A DNA stretch of 64,000 bases from Microthrixaceae bacterium (GCA_016702505.1 JADJDU010000009.1:124001-188000); one strand, 5' to 3'; shown: positions 34,901-44,537, counted from the first letter of the stretch. Notes: generated from the sequence alone by a model not told the origin. Translations and numbers: made by a program.

Positions 34901-37404
34901 GGATCGGCGTAGTCGACACCGGTCGGGCGGCCTGCCAAGTCATAGGAGTAGGTGATGCAATCGGTTCGGGGTGCAACACAGGTGCCGCCGGGCTGGGTCA
35001 CCGACCCGAGGTGGCCCTCACCGTTCCAGCCATAGGAGGTGACTTCCCCGACTGGGTCGGTCACGGACTCGAGACGGCCAAGCCCGTCATAGCCATAGAC
35101 CCATTCGCCGTTCAGTTCGTTCACGAACCTGGTTCGGCGTCCATCAGGGTCATACTCATAGCTCCGTGCCCCCGGACCGGGCGGATCCACCACCTCGAGA
35201 CGATCCACCTCGTCATACCCATAGGTCGTGACGTCGCCTGTGGTGACCGCAGCTGACAACCCGGTCTCCACCCGGTTCATGTTCCCGTTGGCGTCGAACC
35301 CGGTCTTTACCCGGTTCCCCAACGGGTCGGTCTCCTCGACCACCCGACCAAACTCATCAGACACCAACACCGTCTTCCACAACTGCTGGTCAGCACCGAC
35401 CAGGTTGCCTTTCGGGGCCACCACCCACTCCAAACGCCCGATCGGGTCATAGCCCATCGACGTCTTGTTCCCCAACGGGTCCGTCACCGACACCATGTCC
35501 CCGGTTCCGGGATCATAGGAATAGGTCCAGTGCTGGCTACGACCGTCGATCACCTCCACCAGATCACCGCGGTGCACCGGGTCATACACCAACGACGTCG
35601 ACGCCTCATCAAGCGTGCCCACAGCGTCGACCACCGTCTCGGGCATCCCATCAGCGTTATAGGCAACCGTCGAGGTCACCACATTCACAGTCGACGCTGG
35701 CAACGGGGCCGCGGTCTCACCCACCGACACCGACGTCACCTGATCAAACAAGTTGTAGGTCCAACGCGTCACCCGCCCCGACGCATCCCTAGCCATCTCC
35801 CGGTTCCCACGAGCATCATTCTCGAACACCACCACCCCAGCCGGGCTGGTCAACTTCTCACACGCGAAAGTGACCGGATCCCGTTCCCACACGGTCACCT
35901 GCTCGAAGGCCGTACCCGGAGCCAGAGTGGTCGACTCGTGCACCCCATGAGTGTTGTAGTGATCGATACGCCGCATACCCGACGGGAACACAATCGTCGT
36001 CGACCCCGGAACCGGAGTGAAATAGTTCAACTCGGTGCGCTGGCCCGCCTCATCAACCTGAGCAACCACCCGCCCCAGATGATCATAGGCGTTCACAATC
36101 TGAGGACCCGACGGTTGATGAACCGGTCGGCGAACCTTCCACAAACGATGCCCAGAAAAGTATTCGAAAGACCACACCCCACCACCAACATCGGTAAACG
36201 AAACCAGATCACCCCACTGGTCAAAAGCCATAGACACTGACCGCACACCATCAGACACCGTCTCGACACGGCCCGCCTGCCAACCAAACGTCAACCGGCG
36301 GCCCGCCTCATCTTCCATGAACACGACCTCACCGCTGCCATCACGAGAAACCACCGTCTCGTTGCCGAACTGATCCCCCAACCCCACCAGACGACCAGCC
36401 GCGTCAAACCGGAACACCTCGAAATGATTCCTGGTGAACACCCAACCACCACCCGGAACCGCCACCAAAGAGGCCCGGAACCGACCCGGCGCCACCCAAC
36501 CACCCGAACCATCCGGACCGAACCGAACCGTCGACCCGCCCTCCTGAGTGACCACCCGATCCGCACCAGCCGCAGCCACCTTCATCCCCAACACCGAAGA
36601 CCACCCAAAACCCACCACAGAATCCGACCACGCCGCCGACGAATTGTAGACAACCCCAAACCCCAAACCCGCGCCCCGACCATCCACCCCAACACCAGGC
36701 AACGGGAAATTGATACTCCCAGTCCGAGTATCCACCGGATCAGCCACACCCCGAGACGTACCACACTGATCCACCATCGCCGGATTCGGACCCGCCGTCT
36801 CCGAATCATCAAAATCACCCGTCGGACACGCCGGAGCCCCAACCGACTCCACCGGGTCACCACTCGGATCCGTCAACGAAAACGTGACCGACCACTCGAA
36901 ACCGAGACCCTGAGAAGCGCGCTCAGACCGAACGCTCATCGACACGACCCGGCCAGAAGATCCATGATTCTGGTAGCCGGCATACATCACATATGGATCG
37001 ATCTCGACCCACTGCTCGCCCGCACTTCCCACGCTGACCAACCCCGCAGTTGAATCAACCAGAGGATCACCCGACACACCATCAAAAGCCCGAAACGTCG
37101 GCCTATACGAGCCATGATCGCTTCCCCACCCAAACTGGGTATGAACCCGACCCTCCACCGTCGCGACCAACCGAGCCCCCGCCGGCACCCACACCCCCAC
37201 AAAAGCCTCAGGCGACCACTGCTGAATCCCCAGATGAGACACCGACACCCGCTGCGACGAAGTACACCACAACGCCGGCGCACCTACCGGCGAATCACCG
37301 CCACCTACCGGCTCCGCCGCTCCCACAGGGGGGGACGCAATCAAGGCAAGTCCGCCAACCAGAACCGCCCACAACACCCCGACACCAACAAAACGCCGCT
37401 CCAC
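31942..37404 (-). CDS. Secreted RHS/YD-repeat polymorphic toxin-like protein A (full length)
   Basis: 1820 residues from GTG 37404, giving a signal peptide (VERRFVGVGVLWAVLVGGLA... ending ASPPVGAAEP). Residues ~40-190 are a beta-rich N-terminal domain; ~220-330 resemble the RHS start domain (VDTRTGSINFPLPG); YD repeats run ~340-1100; three beta modules with GTCDSAPC, GTCDGSPC and GVCDNDPC fill ~1105-1490; the RHS core resumes (YLHQDHQGSIRLTTN) to ~1650. The C-terminal ~170 residues are unique and contain hydrophobic helices (VQAAVVAIACTASAGWCFAA). The usual DPxGL junction is degenerate. RHS shells typically encase and deliver a C-terminal toxin, as in WapA of Gram-positives. Downstream genes overlap. 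Toxin activity unknown. Confidence 0.88.
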   Translation of the reverse strand: MERRFVGVGVLWAVLVGGLALIASPPVGAAEPVGGGDSPVGAPALWCTSSQRVSVSHLGIQQWSPEAFVGVWVPAGARLVATVEGRVHTQFGWGSDHGSYRPTFRAFDGVSGDPLVDSTAGLVSVGSAGEQWVEIDPYVMYAGYQNHGSSGRVVSMSVRSERASQGLGFEWSVTFSLTDPSGDPVESVGAPACPTGDFDDSETAGPNPAMVDQCGTSRGVADPVDTRTGSINFPLPGVGVDGRGAGLGFGVVYNSSAAWSDSVVGFGWSSVLGMKVAAAGADRVVTQEGGSTVRFGPDGSGGWVAPGRFRASLVAVPGGGWVFTRNHFEVFRFDAAGRLVGLGDQFGNETVVSRDGSGEVVFMEDEAGRRLTFGWQAGRVETVSDGVRSVSMAFDQWGDLVSFTDVGGGVWSFEYFSGHRLWKVRRPVHQPSGPQIVNAYDHLGRVVAQVDEAGQRTELNYFTPVPGSTTIVFPSGMRRIDHYNTHGVHESTTLAPGTAFEQVTVWERDPVTFACEKLTSPAGVVVFENDARGNREMARDASGRVTRWTYNLFDQVTSVSVGETAAPLPASTVNVVTSTVAYNADGMPETVVDAVGTLDEASTSLVYDPVHRGDLVEVIDGRSQHWTYSYDPGTGDMVSVTDPLGNKTSMGYDPIGRLEWVVAPKGNLVGADQQLWKTVLVSDEFGRVVEETDPLGNRVKTGFDANGNMNRVETGLSAAVTTGDVTTYGYDEVDRLEVVDPPGPGARSYEYDPDGRRTRFVNELNGEWVYGYDGLGRLESVTDPVGEVTSYGWNGEGHLGSVTQPGGTCVAPRTDCITYSYDLAGRPTGVDYADPATPDITAITYDAVGRRTHASRGGDTESWVWDRRSRLKSHTDVNGRATSYGWDDTGNLTSISYPGQSAPVTREFDEAGRLESVTDWTGRLTTFGYDQNSNWSETVFPVSSQNRDVYSFDRADRMVGVSWNRGSTVLGSLSYGPRDLKGQVTTVTGTGVVAGQNQSWSYDDRDRLTSTGTEGFGFDAATNLVDQDGVLQVFDPAQRLCWTSQTAEGGDCGTPPEDATTYGYDARGNRTSMTYPSGTTATFGFDAENGMTSAVLPTTWQDDTVRQYVPVAATRIADSAAGTGTCDSAPCARIAAGDPVAVKVAGVGGIPATGVTAVAVSIIASGTTSDGWLEVNPAGDAAAGTLPLNALQTSAQTVTAKVAANGTIVLASDVGVDVSVDVVGYFRAPSPWVPALNYWPVTPAVTAESASGVGTCDGSPCGTLPAGETDIATAGHGGIPAAGVNAVTVSILAQNANGGQVRVAPNATASAGELVWEAGSVGAAGVFTVPLNPDGTVTLETTGATDIRVAVTGYWKIPTGNDTGLGLELLEAPTRLVDTTTNVGVCDNDPCDTLQSNTPVEVAVTGQGGLSGEIMAVMVSVTAINPTGTGVLGVGTTEADLGGGVVVFDPAQHASATMIIPLTDTGTFTIGSWTETDVAVDVIGVFRAPTRTWRYEYDTTGMRTAKQLDNTSGTGAEWRKEFSWMMVGGRPLLLAEHQGSQTALVIHGPGGVPIYQINTTGEVQYLHQDHQGSIRLTTNPNGTTRNTITYETTGHISGNTNWWLEQPLIGFASLQHDTETGYIHTGTRSYDPQSGQYTSSHPLSSIGINPYSFAGGNPSAAGQWVGPTVGWANANGFPFPEFRLDESTLRNPFVQAAVVAIACTASAGWCFAANAAIVALNAYDRYNVHGLSWAFAAGTLFDILLAVIPLKATRTLREVRHAMVNQYGVPLLIYWARPRGATSGLLVRNGTLATGASLASYGVGWVSRDRSVESALGCES
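32587..36398 (-). repeat. Long direct repeat, copy 2 (RHS core)
   Basis: Partner of 25987-29798 at offset 6600. Same orientation, so recombination between copies could swap tips or delete the 6.6 kb between them. Confidence 0.9.
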
Positions 37405-37604
37405 GCCACCATCCCAAGAGCCGACCAAGATGACCTCCGATCGGCATTTCCAATCCAGAACTCGAGCCAAACTTCGCGGTGGCGAACGCCCAGGACACAC
37501 GCCACGACCTGGACATCGAGGTTGCTAGGGATCTGCGCGTCACGGATGACGGCGACCTTGCTACCTGCTTCGCAGTTGGTTCGGCGGCTCGAGCGCTGTC
37601 GGGT

Positions 37605-38447
37605 CTAGAGGGCTACGGGGGAGCCGGGGCCGAGGGGGAGACCCAATGCCCACCAGGCGACGAACAGCAGGATCCAGGCCACGGTGATGGCCACCACGTA
37701 GGGGATCATCAGGGCCAGGATCGTGCCCATGCCGGCGTCGCGCTTGTAGCGCTGAGCGACGGTGACGATGAACGGCAGGTACACCATGAGGGGCGTCACC
37801 ACGTTCATGGGTGAGTCGCCGATCCGGTAGGCGGCCAACACCGTCTGGGGAGCCACTCCCAGCCTGGTGAAGATCGGAATGAACACCGGGGCGAAGATCG
37901 CCCACTTGGGCACCACCCCAGGAATGATCACGTCCAACACGATGATCACCAAGATGAAGCCGATCAGCAACGGCAACGCCCCGAGCCCGGCCGATTCGAG
38001 CAGACCGGCCATCTGCACCGCCAACACGCGGGGGATGTTGGTGAAGTTGAAGAAGGCTATGAACTGGGCGATCATCAACAACATGAAGACCAACCCGGCC
38101 AGGCCGGCGAAGGTCTTGGTAACCCCGGTGATCACATCGGCGCTAGAGGTGATGGTCCCGGCACCCTTGCCGTAGGCGATGCCGCACACCAAGAAGATCA
38201 AAGTGATCAAGAAGATCAGGCTGGCCATGAACGGCGTGTTACCGATGATGTCGCCGCTGACCGGATCACGCAACGGCGCCCCGGGCGGGGCGGTGGCCAA
38301 GGCGATGAGCCCGAACATGACCAGCATGGCCCGGAAGGCGTACTTGAGCCCCAGGGCCTCGGCTTCATGGTCGACTCCGTCGCCCTCGGCCTGGTCGTCT
38401 GGGGTGTCGGCCACGGCCGGTCCGGCGTCGGGGCCACCGGCGGCCAC
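37605..38447 (-). pseudogene. abgT: AbgT-family transporter, C-terminal part (split by IS30 copy 2)
   Basis: 281 codons including the stop. Contains several membrane helices and the AbgT-type motif YRIGDSPMNVVTPLMVYLPF. Joining codon 289 of the N-terminal part to this part through one copy of the 3-base target duplication (GTG, Val) restores an uninterrupted 569-residue protein, within the AbgT family range (E. coli 508). AbgT carriers transport p-aminobenzoyl-glutamate; some members export sulfonamides. The split protein is unlikely to work. Confidence 0.85.
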
Positions 38448-39573
38448 GGCGGGTTCAAGGGGTGACGGCAACACCGTGAGGTGATGGGTCTCCACCGGTC
38501 AGAGCGTGATGGCGGCCATGATGGCCGCTGTCTACACAGCACCCTGAACCGATGGAGAGTCCCAGCATGCCAGCTAACCCACTCACCGCGTCTGATCGTG
38601 AGCAAATCCGCGCTGGGATCGAACGCGGTGACTCCGACGCCTGTATCGCCCGCGGGCTGGGACGTCATCGCAGCACGATCGGACGCGAGATCGCCTGCAA
38701 CGGTGGCCGAGCCGCGCACACCGCGACCAAAGCGCAGGTCCGAGCTGACAAGGCACGATTGCGACCAAAGCACCGATGCTGGTCGCTGAACCCGAACTGG
38801 CGTGGCAGGTGACCAAACGTCTCGTGGCCGGAGATTCGCCGATGACGATCTCGATCGAGTTGGCCCAAGGCCTCCACGGCTATACCGCCAACATCTCCCA
38901 CGAAACGATCTACCAGGGCGTCTACGCCCCGAAACGTCACGGCCTGCCCACCAAGGTTCACAAGATGTTGCACCGCCGTCGTCCACGACGCCGACACACC
39001 GGTCAACGCCATAGCCAGCAACGATCCAGCGTTCTCGGCCAGTTCAACATCATTCACAACCGCCCACCCGCCGCCGAGGCACGGGCAGAGGTCGGTCACC
39101 TCGAAGGCGATCAGATCATCGGCGCCCGCAACCAGTCCGCCATCATCACCCTCGTCGACCGCAAAACCGGTACCTGTGGCTCGCCCGCCACGACACACCC
39201 AACTGTGCCTACACCGCTTTGAGCACCCAACACGCCCTCACCGCCACCCTCGAAACGATCCCACCCGAGCTGAGACTGACCCTCACCTGGGATCGCGGCA
39301 GCGAGATGGCCAACCACCCCGCCATCGCCCAAGCCACCGGAATCGACATCTACTTCTGCGACCCCCACAAACCATGGCAACGCCCAACCAACGAGAACAC
39401 CAACGGCCTTATCCGACGCTGGCTCCCCAAAGGCACCGACCTCTCGATCTACACCCAAGCCGACCTCGACCGAATCGCCCACCGCATCAACACCATCCCC
39501 CGACGCTCACTCGGCTGGACCACCGCCGCCCACCACTACCATCACGCTGTCGCGATGACCGGTTGAACTCGCC
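38448..39573 (+). mobile_element. IS30-family insertion sequence, copy 2 (transposase frameshifted)
   Basis: 1126 bp, inverted relative to copy 1, with the same ends (GGCGGGTTCAAGGGGTGACG and, inward from 39573, GGCGAGTTCAACCGGTCATC). It is flanked by the direct repeat CAC (38445-38447 and 39574-39576). Two bases shorter than copy 1, explained exactly by two homopolymer losses in the transposase. The gcggccat-g-atggccgc palindrome is at 38511-38527. Confidence 0.93.
38552..39566 (+). pseudogene. IS30 transposase with two single-base deletions
   Basis: Compared with copy 1, an A is missing in the run at 38767-38769 (AAAA to AAA) and a C at 39167-39168 (CCC to CC). This splits the protein into three frames: the HTH part, the part with the first catalytic Asp, and the part with the second Asp and Glu. 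Few other differences exist (e.g. His for Tyr, Gly for Asp). Both losses are in homopolymers, so a sequencing error is possible. Confidence 0.88.
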
Positions 39574-40443
39574 CACCCACGTCGGGTCACCTTCGGCGGG
39601 GTCATAGGCTCCAAGCCGGGGTTCGACGATCCGTTGGGTCACGATCACCGCCACCAAGGCCATGGCGAACGACGACACGATCGAGAAGTAGAGGTTGGCG
39701 GTGATGGTCAACGGTTCACCAGCGGTACCGATGGCCTCGTTGGTGATCTCGTTGAGCATCGAGTCCACCGGGGTGATCAACACATTCACTGCGAACACGG
39801 CCCCCACCCCGGCATAGGCGGCAGCCATGCCCGCTAGAGGGTGGCGACCGAGGGTGAAGAAGGCGGTGGCCGCCAACGGAATCAAGATCAGATACCCGGC
39901 GTCGGAAGCCACGCTGGACAGCACGCCCACGAAGATGATGAAGAACCCGATCAGGCTGGCCGGGGCCACTGCCACCAGCTTGCGGATCAACGCCCCCATC
40001 ATCCCGGCGTGCTCGGCCACACCCACACCAGCCATGGCCACGAACGTCACCGCCACCACCGCGAACCCGGCGAAGTTGTTCACGAACGACGACAGCATGA
40101 ACCGCACGCCGTCCACCGACAACAAGCTCTGGACCTCGAAGGTCTGCTCCTGCACCGTGTACTCGGGCAGGGTCACCTGTTGGCCGGTGGTCAGGTCGTA
40201 GGGCACCACCGACCCGCCGAGCTGATCTTGGAGGGCCTGGAGTTTGGCCAGCGGAACCGGCGTGGCCACCTCTTCGGTGACCGACACGTCGAAGGCGGCC
40301 AGCACCGCCGAGATCACCATCACCCCGAGGATCAGGTACAAGAACATGATCACCGGGTGGGGGACCTTGTTCCCCACCTTCTCGATCTTGTCCAGGAACC
40401 CCCCACCGGCGGACTCCTCGTGGACCGTTGCGGTCTCAGCCAT
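39574..40443 (-). pseudogene. abgT: AbgT-family transporter, N-terminal part (split by IS30 copy 2)
   Basis: The first 290 codons, from MAETATVHEESAGGG to the Val codon of the target duplication. Early helices (HPVIMFLYLILGVMVISAVL) and FVNNFAGFAVVAVTFVAMAG fit AbgT. After the insertion point the frame reads into the IS. It starts 23 bases after pepA in the same direction, so the pair was an operon; an aminopeptidase next to a p-aminobenzoyl-glutamate-type carrier is sensible for use of amide-linked amino acids. Confidence 0.85.
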
Positions 40444-40466
40444 GGTCAGGTCTCCGTTCCGGCTGC

Positions 40467-41924
40467 TCAGCCGACCAGGTCACGCAGGTAGCGGGTCACG
40501 ATCCCGACACCAGCACCGGTGCCGCCGCTGGCCATGTAAGGCTTCTTGGGAGCGTCGATCCAGGCGGTGCCGGCGATGTCGAGGTGGACGAAGGGGAAGT
40601 CCCCGGCGAAGTGGGCCAGGAACGCCCCGGCGGTGATCGAACCTCCGGCAGGGCCGGCCAGGTTCTTGAGGTCGGCGTTCTCGGCCTTGACCATCTCCCG
40701 GTAGTCGTCCCACAGCGGCAACTGCCAGGCCCGGTCCCCCGACGCCTGACCCGCCGCCAAGACACCATCGGCCAAGGCCTGGTCGGTGGCCATCAGACCC
40801 GACGCATGGTTGGCCAACGCCACGATGACGGCGCCGGTCAGGGTCGACAACTCGATGATGGCATCGGGTTGGTAGCGCTGGGCGTAGTGGAGTCCGTCGG
40901 AGAGGATCACCCGACCCTCAGCGTCGGTGTTGAGAATCTCGATGGTGGTGCCGGAGAGAGTTGTGACGATGTCGCCGGGCCGGTAGGACCGTCCGCTCGG
41001 CATGTTCTCGGCCGATGGCACCAGCCCGACCACATGTATCGGTAGTCCCAGTTCGGCCACCACCTGCATGGCCCCGAACACGGCCGCCGAACCGCCCATG
41101 TCGTTCTTCATCCACAACATGCCGTCCGCCGGCTTGATGTTGAGACCGCCAGAGTCGAAGGTGAGGCCCTTGCCCACCAGGCAGATCGTGGGCACGCCTT
41201 CCAGGTCGGCGCCGTACTCCATGATGATGAACCGAGGAGGGCTGTCCGAGCCGGTGCCCACGGCCAAGATCCCGCCGAAGCCCTGATCGGCCAGTGCCAC
41301 CTCGTCCAGCACCGTGACCGATACGGCCGGGTTGCGTTCGCCCAGCGCGACGGCCTGATCGGCCAACTGGGGCGGCGTCTTCATCGCACCGGGGGTGTTG
41401 ACCAGGTCACGGGCCAGGATCACGCCACGGGCCAGGGCCTGTCCGGTGGCAACCCCTTCGGCCATCGCCGCGTCGTCGCTGAGCAACACCACCGACTCGA
41501 CCTCGAACGATTCGTTGTCGGTGAGGTTGGTCCGGTGCCGGAGGAACCGGTAGGCACCCAGTTCCAGACCGGTGGCCAAGGCTTCACCGAGGCGAGCGCC
41601 GCTCACTGCCAGGTCGCCAGGGACACTGACCACGACAGAAGCCTCTCCGAAGGGACGGGCGGCACGAATGGCCGAAGCCGCGGCCTGACGTATCCCCTCC
41701 TCGTCGAGCGCATCGGCCGGACCTAGCCCCACCAGCACCACCCGCCGAGCAGCTACGGCTCCACGGGGGTAGGCCACCACGGTCTGGTTGGGAGCAGCGC
41801 TGAAGTCGGCCTCCTCCACCAAGCCGACCAACGCCGACGGCAGCTCACCTCCCTGGAGGCACAGGACCACCACAACCCCGCCATCGTGGGTGGCCAGATC
41901 ACCGGGACGAACTTCGATCTGCAC
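40467..41924 (-). CDS. pepA: Leucyl aminopeptidase, M17 family
   Basis: 485 residues. The C-terminal catalytic domain has VGKGLTFDSGGLNIKP (metal ligand Asp and catalytic Lys) and the signature NTDAEGRVILSDG (metal ligands and catalytic Arg), plus MKNDMGGSAAV. M17 enzymes are hexameric, two-metal cytosolic exopeptidases that release N-terminal residues. The N-terminal domain is typical. First gene of the pepA-abgT pair; divergent from the methyltransferase gene. Confidence 0.95.
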   Translation of the reverse strand: MQIEVRPGDLATHDGGVVVVLCLQGGELPSALVGLVEEADFSAAPNQTVVAYPRGAVAARRVVLVGLGPADALDEEGIRQAAASAIRAARPFGEASVVVSVPGDLAVSGARLGEALATGLELGAYRFLRHRTNLTDNESFEVESVVLLSDDAAMAEGVATGQALARGVILARDLVNTPGAMKTPPQLADQAVALGERNPAVSVTVLDEVALADQGFGGILAVGTGSDSPPRFIIMEYGADLEGVPTICLVGKGLTFDSGGLNIKPADGMLWMKNDMGGSAAVFGAMQVVAELGLPIHVVGLVPSAENMPSGRSYRPGDIVTTLSGTTIEILNTDAEGRVILSDGLHYAQRYQPDAIIELSTLTGAVIVALANHASGLMATDQALADGVLAAGQASGDRAWQLPLWDDYREMVKAENADLKNLAGPAGGSITAGAFLAHFAGDFPFVHLDIAGTAWIDAPKKPYMASGGTGAGVGIVTRYLRDLVG

Positions 41925-42078
41925 GGTCGACCTCCAAGGGGACCAAGGTGCATCTCACCCCAACCCGGACCGCACCATAACCGCGCCACTCCTTCCGGGA
42001 TCCACCGATGACGACCGGCTGTTCGACGCTGCTCGCCAGCGGCGGGTCCTACGCCAGACCAGCGGCCAGACTGGGGCC

Positions 42079-42915
42079 ATGGCCGACCTGCTCACGCACC
42101 GTCCCGTGGCCGTCGACGATCCCCACGATCCCCGGATCGCCGAGTACGCCGGGCTGCGCGACCACGACCTGCGCCGACGGCGGGAATCACCGGGCGGGGA
42201 CCTCGACGGCATCTTCATCGTCGAAGGCGACCTGGTGGTCCAACGAGCCCTGGAAGCCGGCTACCGGGTCCGATCCGTGCTGATCGACGCCACCCGCAAG
42301 GCCCCCCTCCCGGCCGCACTTCCCGACGAGGTCACCGTCTTCGCGGCGGGACCCGACGTCGTACGGCGCATCACCGGCATGGGCGTCCACCGCGGGATGA
42401 TGGCGGTGATGGCCCGTCGTGCCGTTCCCTCGCCCGAGGCGGTTCTGGGCGCTGCCACCCGGATCGTGGTACTCGAGGGGGTGGTCAACCCCACCAACCT
42501 CGGGGTCATCGCCCGTAGTGCCGTCGCCCTGGGAGCAGACGGACTGCTGCTCGATCCGACCTGTGTGGATCCGCTCTACCGACGAGCCAGCCGGGTGGCC
42601 ATGGGCGAGGTGTTCCGACTCCCCTACGCCCGCCTTCCCCGCTTTCCCGCCGGGTTGGACATGGTCACTGGTGCCGGCTTCTCGCTTCTGGCACTCACCC
42701 CCGACCCGGCAGCAACGTCGATCGACGACCTCACCTTCGCCGCCGATGAGAAGGTAGCGCTGGTACTGGGCGCAGAAGGAGCCGGATTGACCAACGACAC
42801 CCTCGACAAGGTGGGTCGACCGGCCCGCATACCCATCCACGGCGACGTGGATTCACTGAACGTGGCCGCCGCCGCGGCCATCGCGTGCTTCGTGCTCGGG
42901 AGAGGCAGACCATGA
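42079..42915 (+). CDS. SpoU/TrmH-family RNA 2'-O-methyltransferase
   Basis: 278 residues from ATG 42079. An N-terminal substrate-binding domain (GIFIVEGDLVVQRALEAGY) precedes the knotted SPOUT domain with its three motifs: NPTNLGVIARSAVALGAD, VLGAEGAGLT and IPIHGDVDSLNVAAAAAI. Members methylate the ribose of rRNA or tRNA using S-adenosylmethionine. The target cannot be told from sequence alone. The stop overlaps the next gene (ATGA). Confidence 0.92.
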   Translation: MADLLTHRPVAVDDPHDPRIAEYAGLRDHDLRRRRESPGGDLDGIFIVEGDLVVQRALEAGYRVRSVLIDATRKAPLPAALPDEVTVFAAGPDVVRRITGMGVHRGMMAVMARRAVPSPEAVLGAATRIVVLEGVVNPTNLGVIARSAVALGADGLLLDPTCVDPLYRRASRVAMGEVFRLPYARLPRFPAGLDMVTGAGFSLLALTPDPAATSIDDLTFAADEKVALVLGAEGAGLTNDTLDKVGRPARIPIHGDVDSLNVAAAAAIACFVLGRGRP

Positions 42916-43610
42916 GCCAAGGTTCCATGCCAGCGGGGACCCCGTGGCAACCACCATCGATCGATCGACCAGCACCCCCGGTCGGGGACACCGCCCCCGA
43001 CGAAACCCGACGCTCCACGGTGGAGGTCACAGATGTCGGCCGACTGGTGGACGGCATGGCGCGGTGGCTTCCACGCTTCGCCCGCAGGATGCAGCAGGTG
43101 GTGCTGATCATGTCGTGGCTGGCCGGCCTCACCGGTGCAGTCGCACTGCTCGTCGGCCTTTGGGCATGGCACGATCCAGCCATCGAAGCCGCGGTGCCAC
43201 TCGTCTTCACCGTGCCAGCCGTGATAGCTCCCTACCTTGCCGTCCGGCGGATTCGGCCGCTGGCGGCGGCGGTCAGCCAGCCCGAGGAGACGGCTCGCCA
43301 GGCCCGGTCCTACTTCGCCGGGCTCACCCAGAGCCCGGAGTTGGACGAGCTGATCCGCCGGGCTGCGGCCAGTCGCGGCCGGGGAGATTCTCTGAAGGTC
43401 GGCGGTGCGTGGCGAACCAGTCGGCTGTTGGGCAAGGTCGTTGGCAAGTTCACCCCCGACCCCCAAACTCAGCCCCTGGTTGCAGCCGTCGCACCTTCGA
43501 ACCTGAAAGTGGCATGGCTGTGGGTGATCGTTTCCTGGTGGGCCTGGATCGTGGCCTTGATCGTGGGTTTCGCTGCTGCCACCAGCTTGGCCGTGGAGGC
43601 CATCGTCTGA
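42912..43610 (+). CDS. Uncharacterised membrane protein
   Basis: 232 residues, ATG overlapping the methyltransferase stop by four bases. A Pro-rich N-terminus, two close helices (about residues 62-105: VLIMSWLAGLTGAVALLVGL; VPLVFTVPAVIAPYLAV), a soluble middle of about 90 residues, and a C-terminal helix (LWVIVSWWAWIVALIVGFAA). No family recognised. Co-translation with the methyltransferase is clear, shared function is not. Confidence 0.8.
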   Translation: MSQGSMPAGTPWQPPSIDRPAPPVGDTAPDETRRSTVEVTDVGRLVDGMARWLPRFARRMQQVVLIMSWLAGLTGAVALLVGLWAWHDPAIEAAVPLVFTVPAVIAPYLAVRRIRPLAAAVSQPEETARQARSYFAGLTQSPELDELIRRAAASRGRGDSLKVGGAWRTSRLLGKVVGKFTPDPQTQPLVAAVAPSNLKVAWLWVIVSWWAWIVALIVGFAAATSLAVEAIV

Positions 43611-43681
43611 ACCCAACGCAATTGGCGACGGCCCCTGAGGATCCCCAGCAGGCACCGAACTACAAACACCCAATCAGAGGC

Positions 43682-43702
43682 GCCCCCGAGCCCTCCGGGG
43701 GC
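43682..43702. terminator. Possible bidirectional terminator hairpin
   Basis: GCCCCCG and CGGGGGC form a 7-bp stem between two convergent genes. No T-run. Weak. Confidence 0.35.
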
Positions 43703-43709
43703 ACGGTGA

Positions 43710-44537
43710 TCAGCAGCCTGACAGCACCTGGACCAGGGTTGCCTTCTCCGGTGGTGAGATCGTCAAGGCCCAGCGGGTCTTTATGCGAATCCATGCCTCC
43801 ACGTAGGTGCAGCGAGCATCGAAGGCGTCGGGTAGCCACTGATCGGGCGGCGAATCACCCTTCGAACGGTTCGAGCGGGTGGTCACCGCCACCAACGACC
43901 CCGGATCAACGAGGTCGTTGGCGAAGGCTTCCCTCCGCGCCCGTGACCACCTCCAGGCTCCGCTACGCCACGCTTCGGACAGGGCCACCACGTGATCGAT
44001 CTCCAGGTCGGTGGGATCGGTGGTGGTCACCCCGTCGTAGACCGAAACCCAGTCTCCGGCCAGCGGCTTGCACCGGTCGTCCACTTGGGCTTCGGTTCGC
44101 GACTCGGTGATCAACACGTACTCCCGTACGTTGCATCCGCTGTCTCGGTCGTAGCTCCAACCGTCACCGAACTCGTCTCGTCGATAGTCGGGGCGAGCCG
44201 GGTCCGGCGTGGCCACCGGCAATCGGTCGAGCAGGGCGGTGACCGGGGCGGTAGGCACGGGCGGAGACTCGGTCGTGACCCAGCCCCGGGGGATCGGCAG
44301 CGACGCCGCCGAGGTCGATGGTGGCGGTTCGACATCTCCCTGCGAGGTGGACACCGATGGTGCGGGGATCACCGGGCTAACCGCCGATCGGGTGGTGGCG
44401 TGTTCGGCCCCCGATGAACGGACGGATGATGAGTCGGCCGAACAGCCCGAGACCATCAGCGCCACGCCGACAGCCACAGCCCCCAACCGAACCGCGGTCC
44501 GAGGTTCGCGACCGATTGTTCGCCTCCCTCCGAGCAT
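43710..44537 (-). CDS. HNH-nuclease-like (DUF1524-type) lipoprotein
   Basis: 275 residues from ATG 44537. A basic start, hydrophobic helix and lipobox LMVSGC (Cys32) mark an exported lipoprotein. A Ser/Thr/Pro linker leads to a C-terminal domain with DYRRDEFGDGW, the HNH core LEIDHVVALSEAWRSGAW and NRSKGDSPPDQWLP, as in secreted actinobacterial HNH/DUF1524 proteins. Probably an extracellular nuclease anchored to the membrane. Its promoter region is shared with ileS, which diverges. Confidence 0.85.
   Translation of the reverse strand: MLGGRRTIGREPRTAVRLGAVAVGVALMVSGCSADSSSVRSSGAEHATTRSAVSPVIPAPSVSTSQGDVEPPPSTSAASLPIPRGWVTTESPPVPTAPVTALLDRLPVATPDPARPDYRRDEFGDGWSYDRDSGCNVREYVLITESRTEAQVDDRCKPLAGDWVSVYDGVTTTDPTDLEIDHVVALSEAWRSGAWRWSRARREAFANDLVDPGSLVAVTTRSNRSKGDSPPDQWLPDAFDARCTYVEAWIRIKTRWALTISPPEKATLVQVLSGC

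Noticed and set aside
37405..37604. A small gene between RHS-A and abgT (frame 37479-37814)
   Set aside because: It mostly overlaps the abgT coding sequence antisense, is rich in Gly/Asp/His, and has no plausible start signal.
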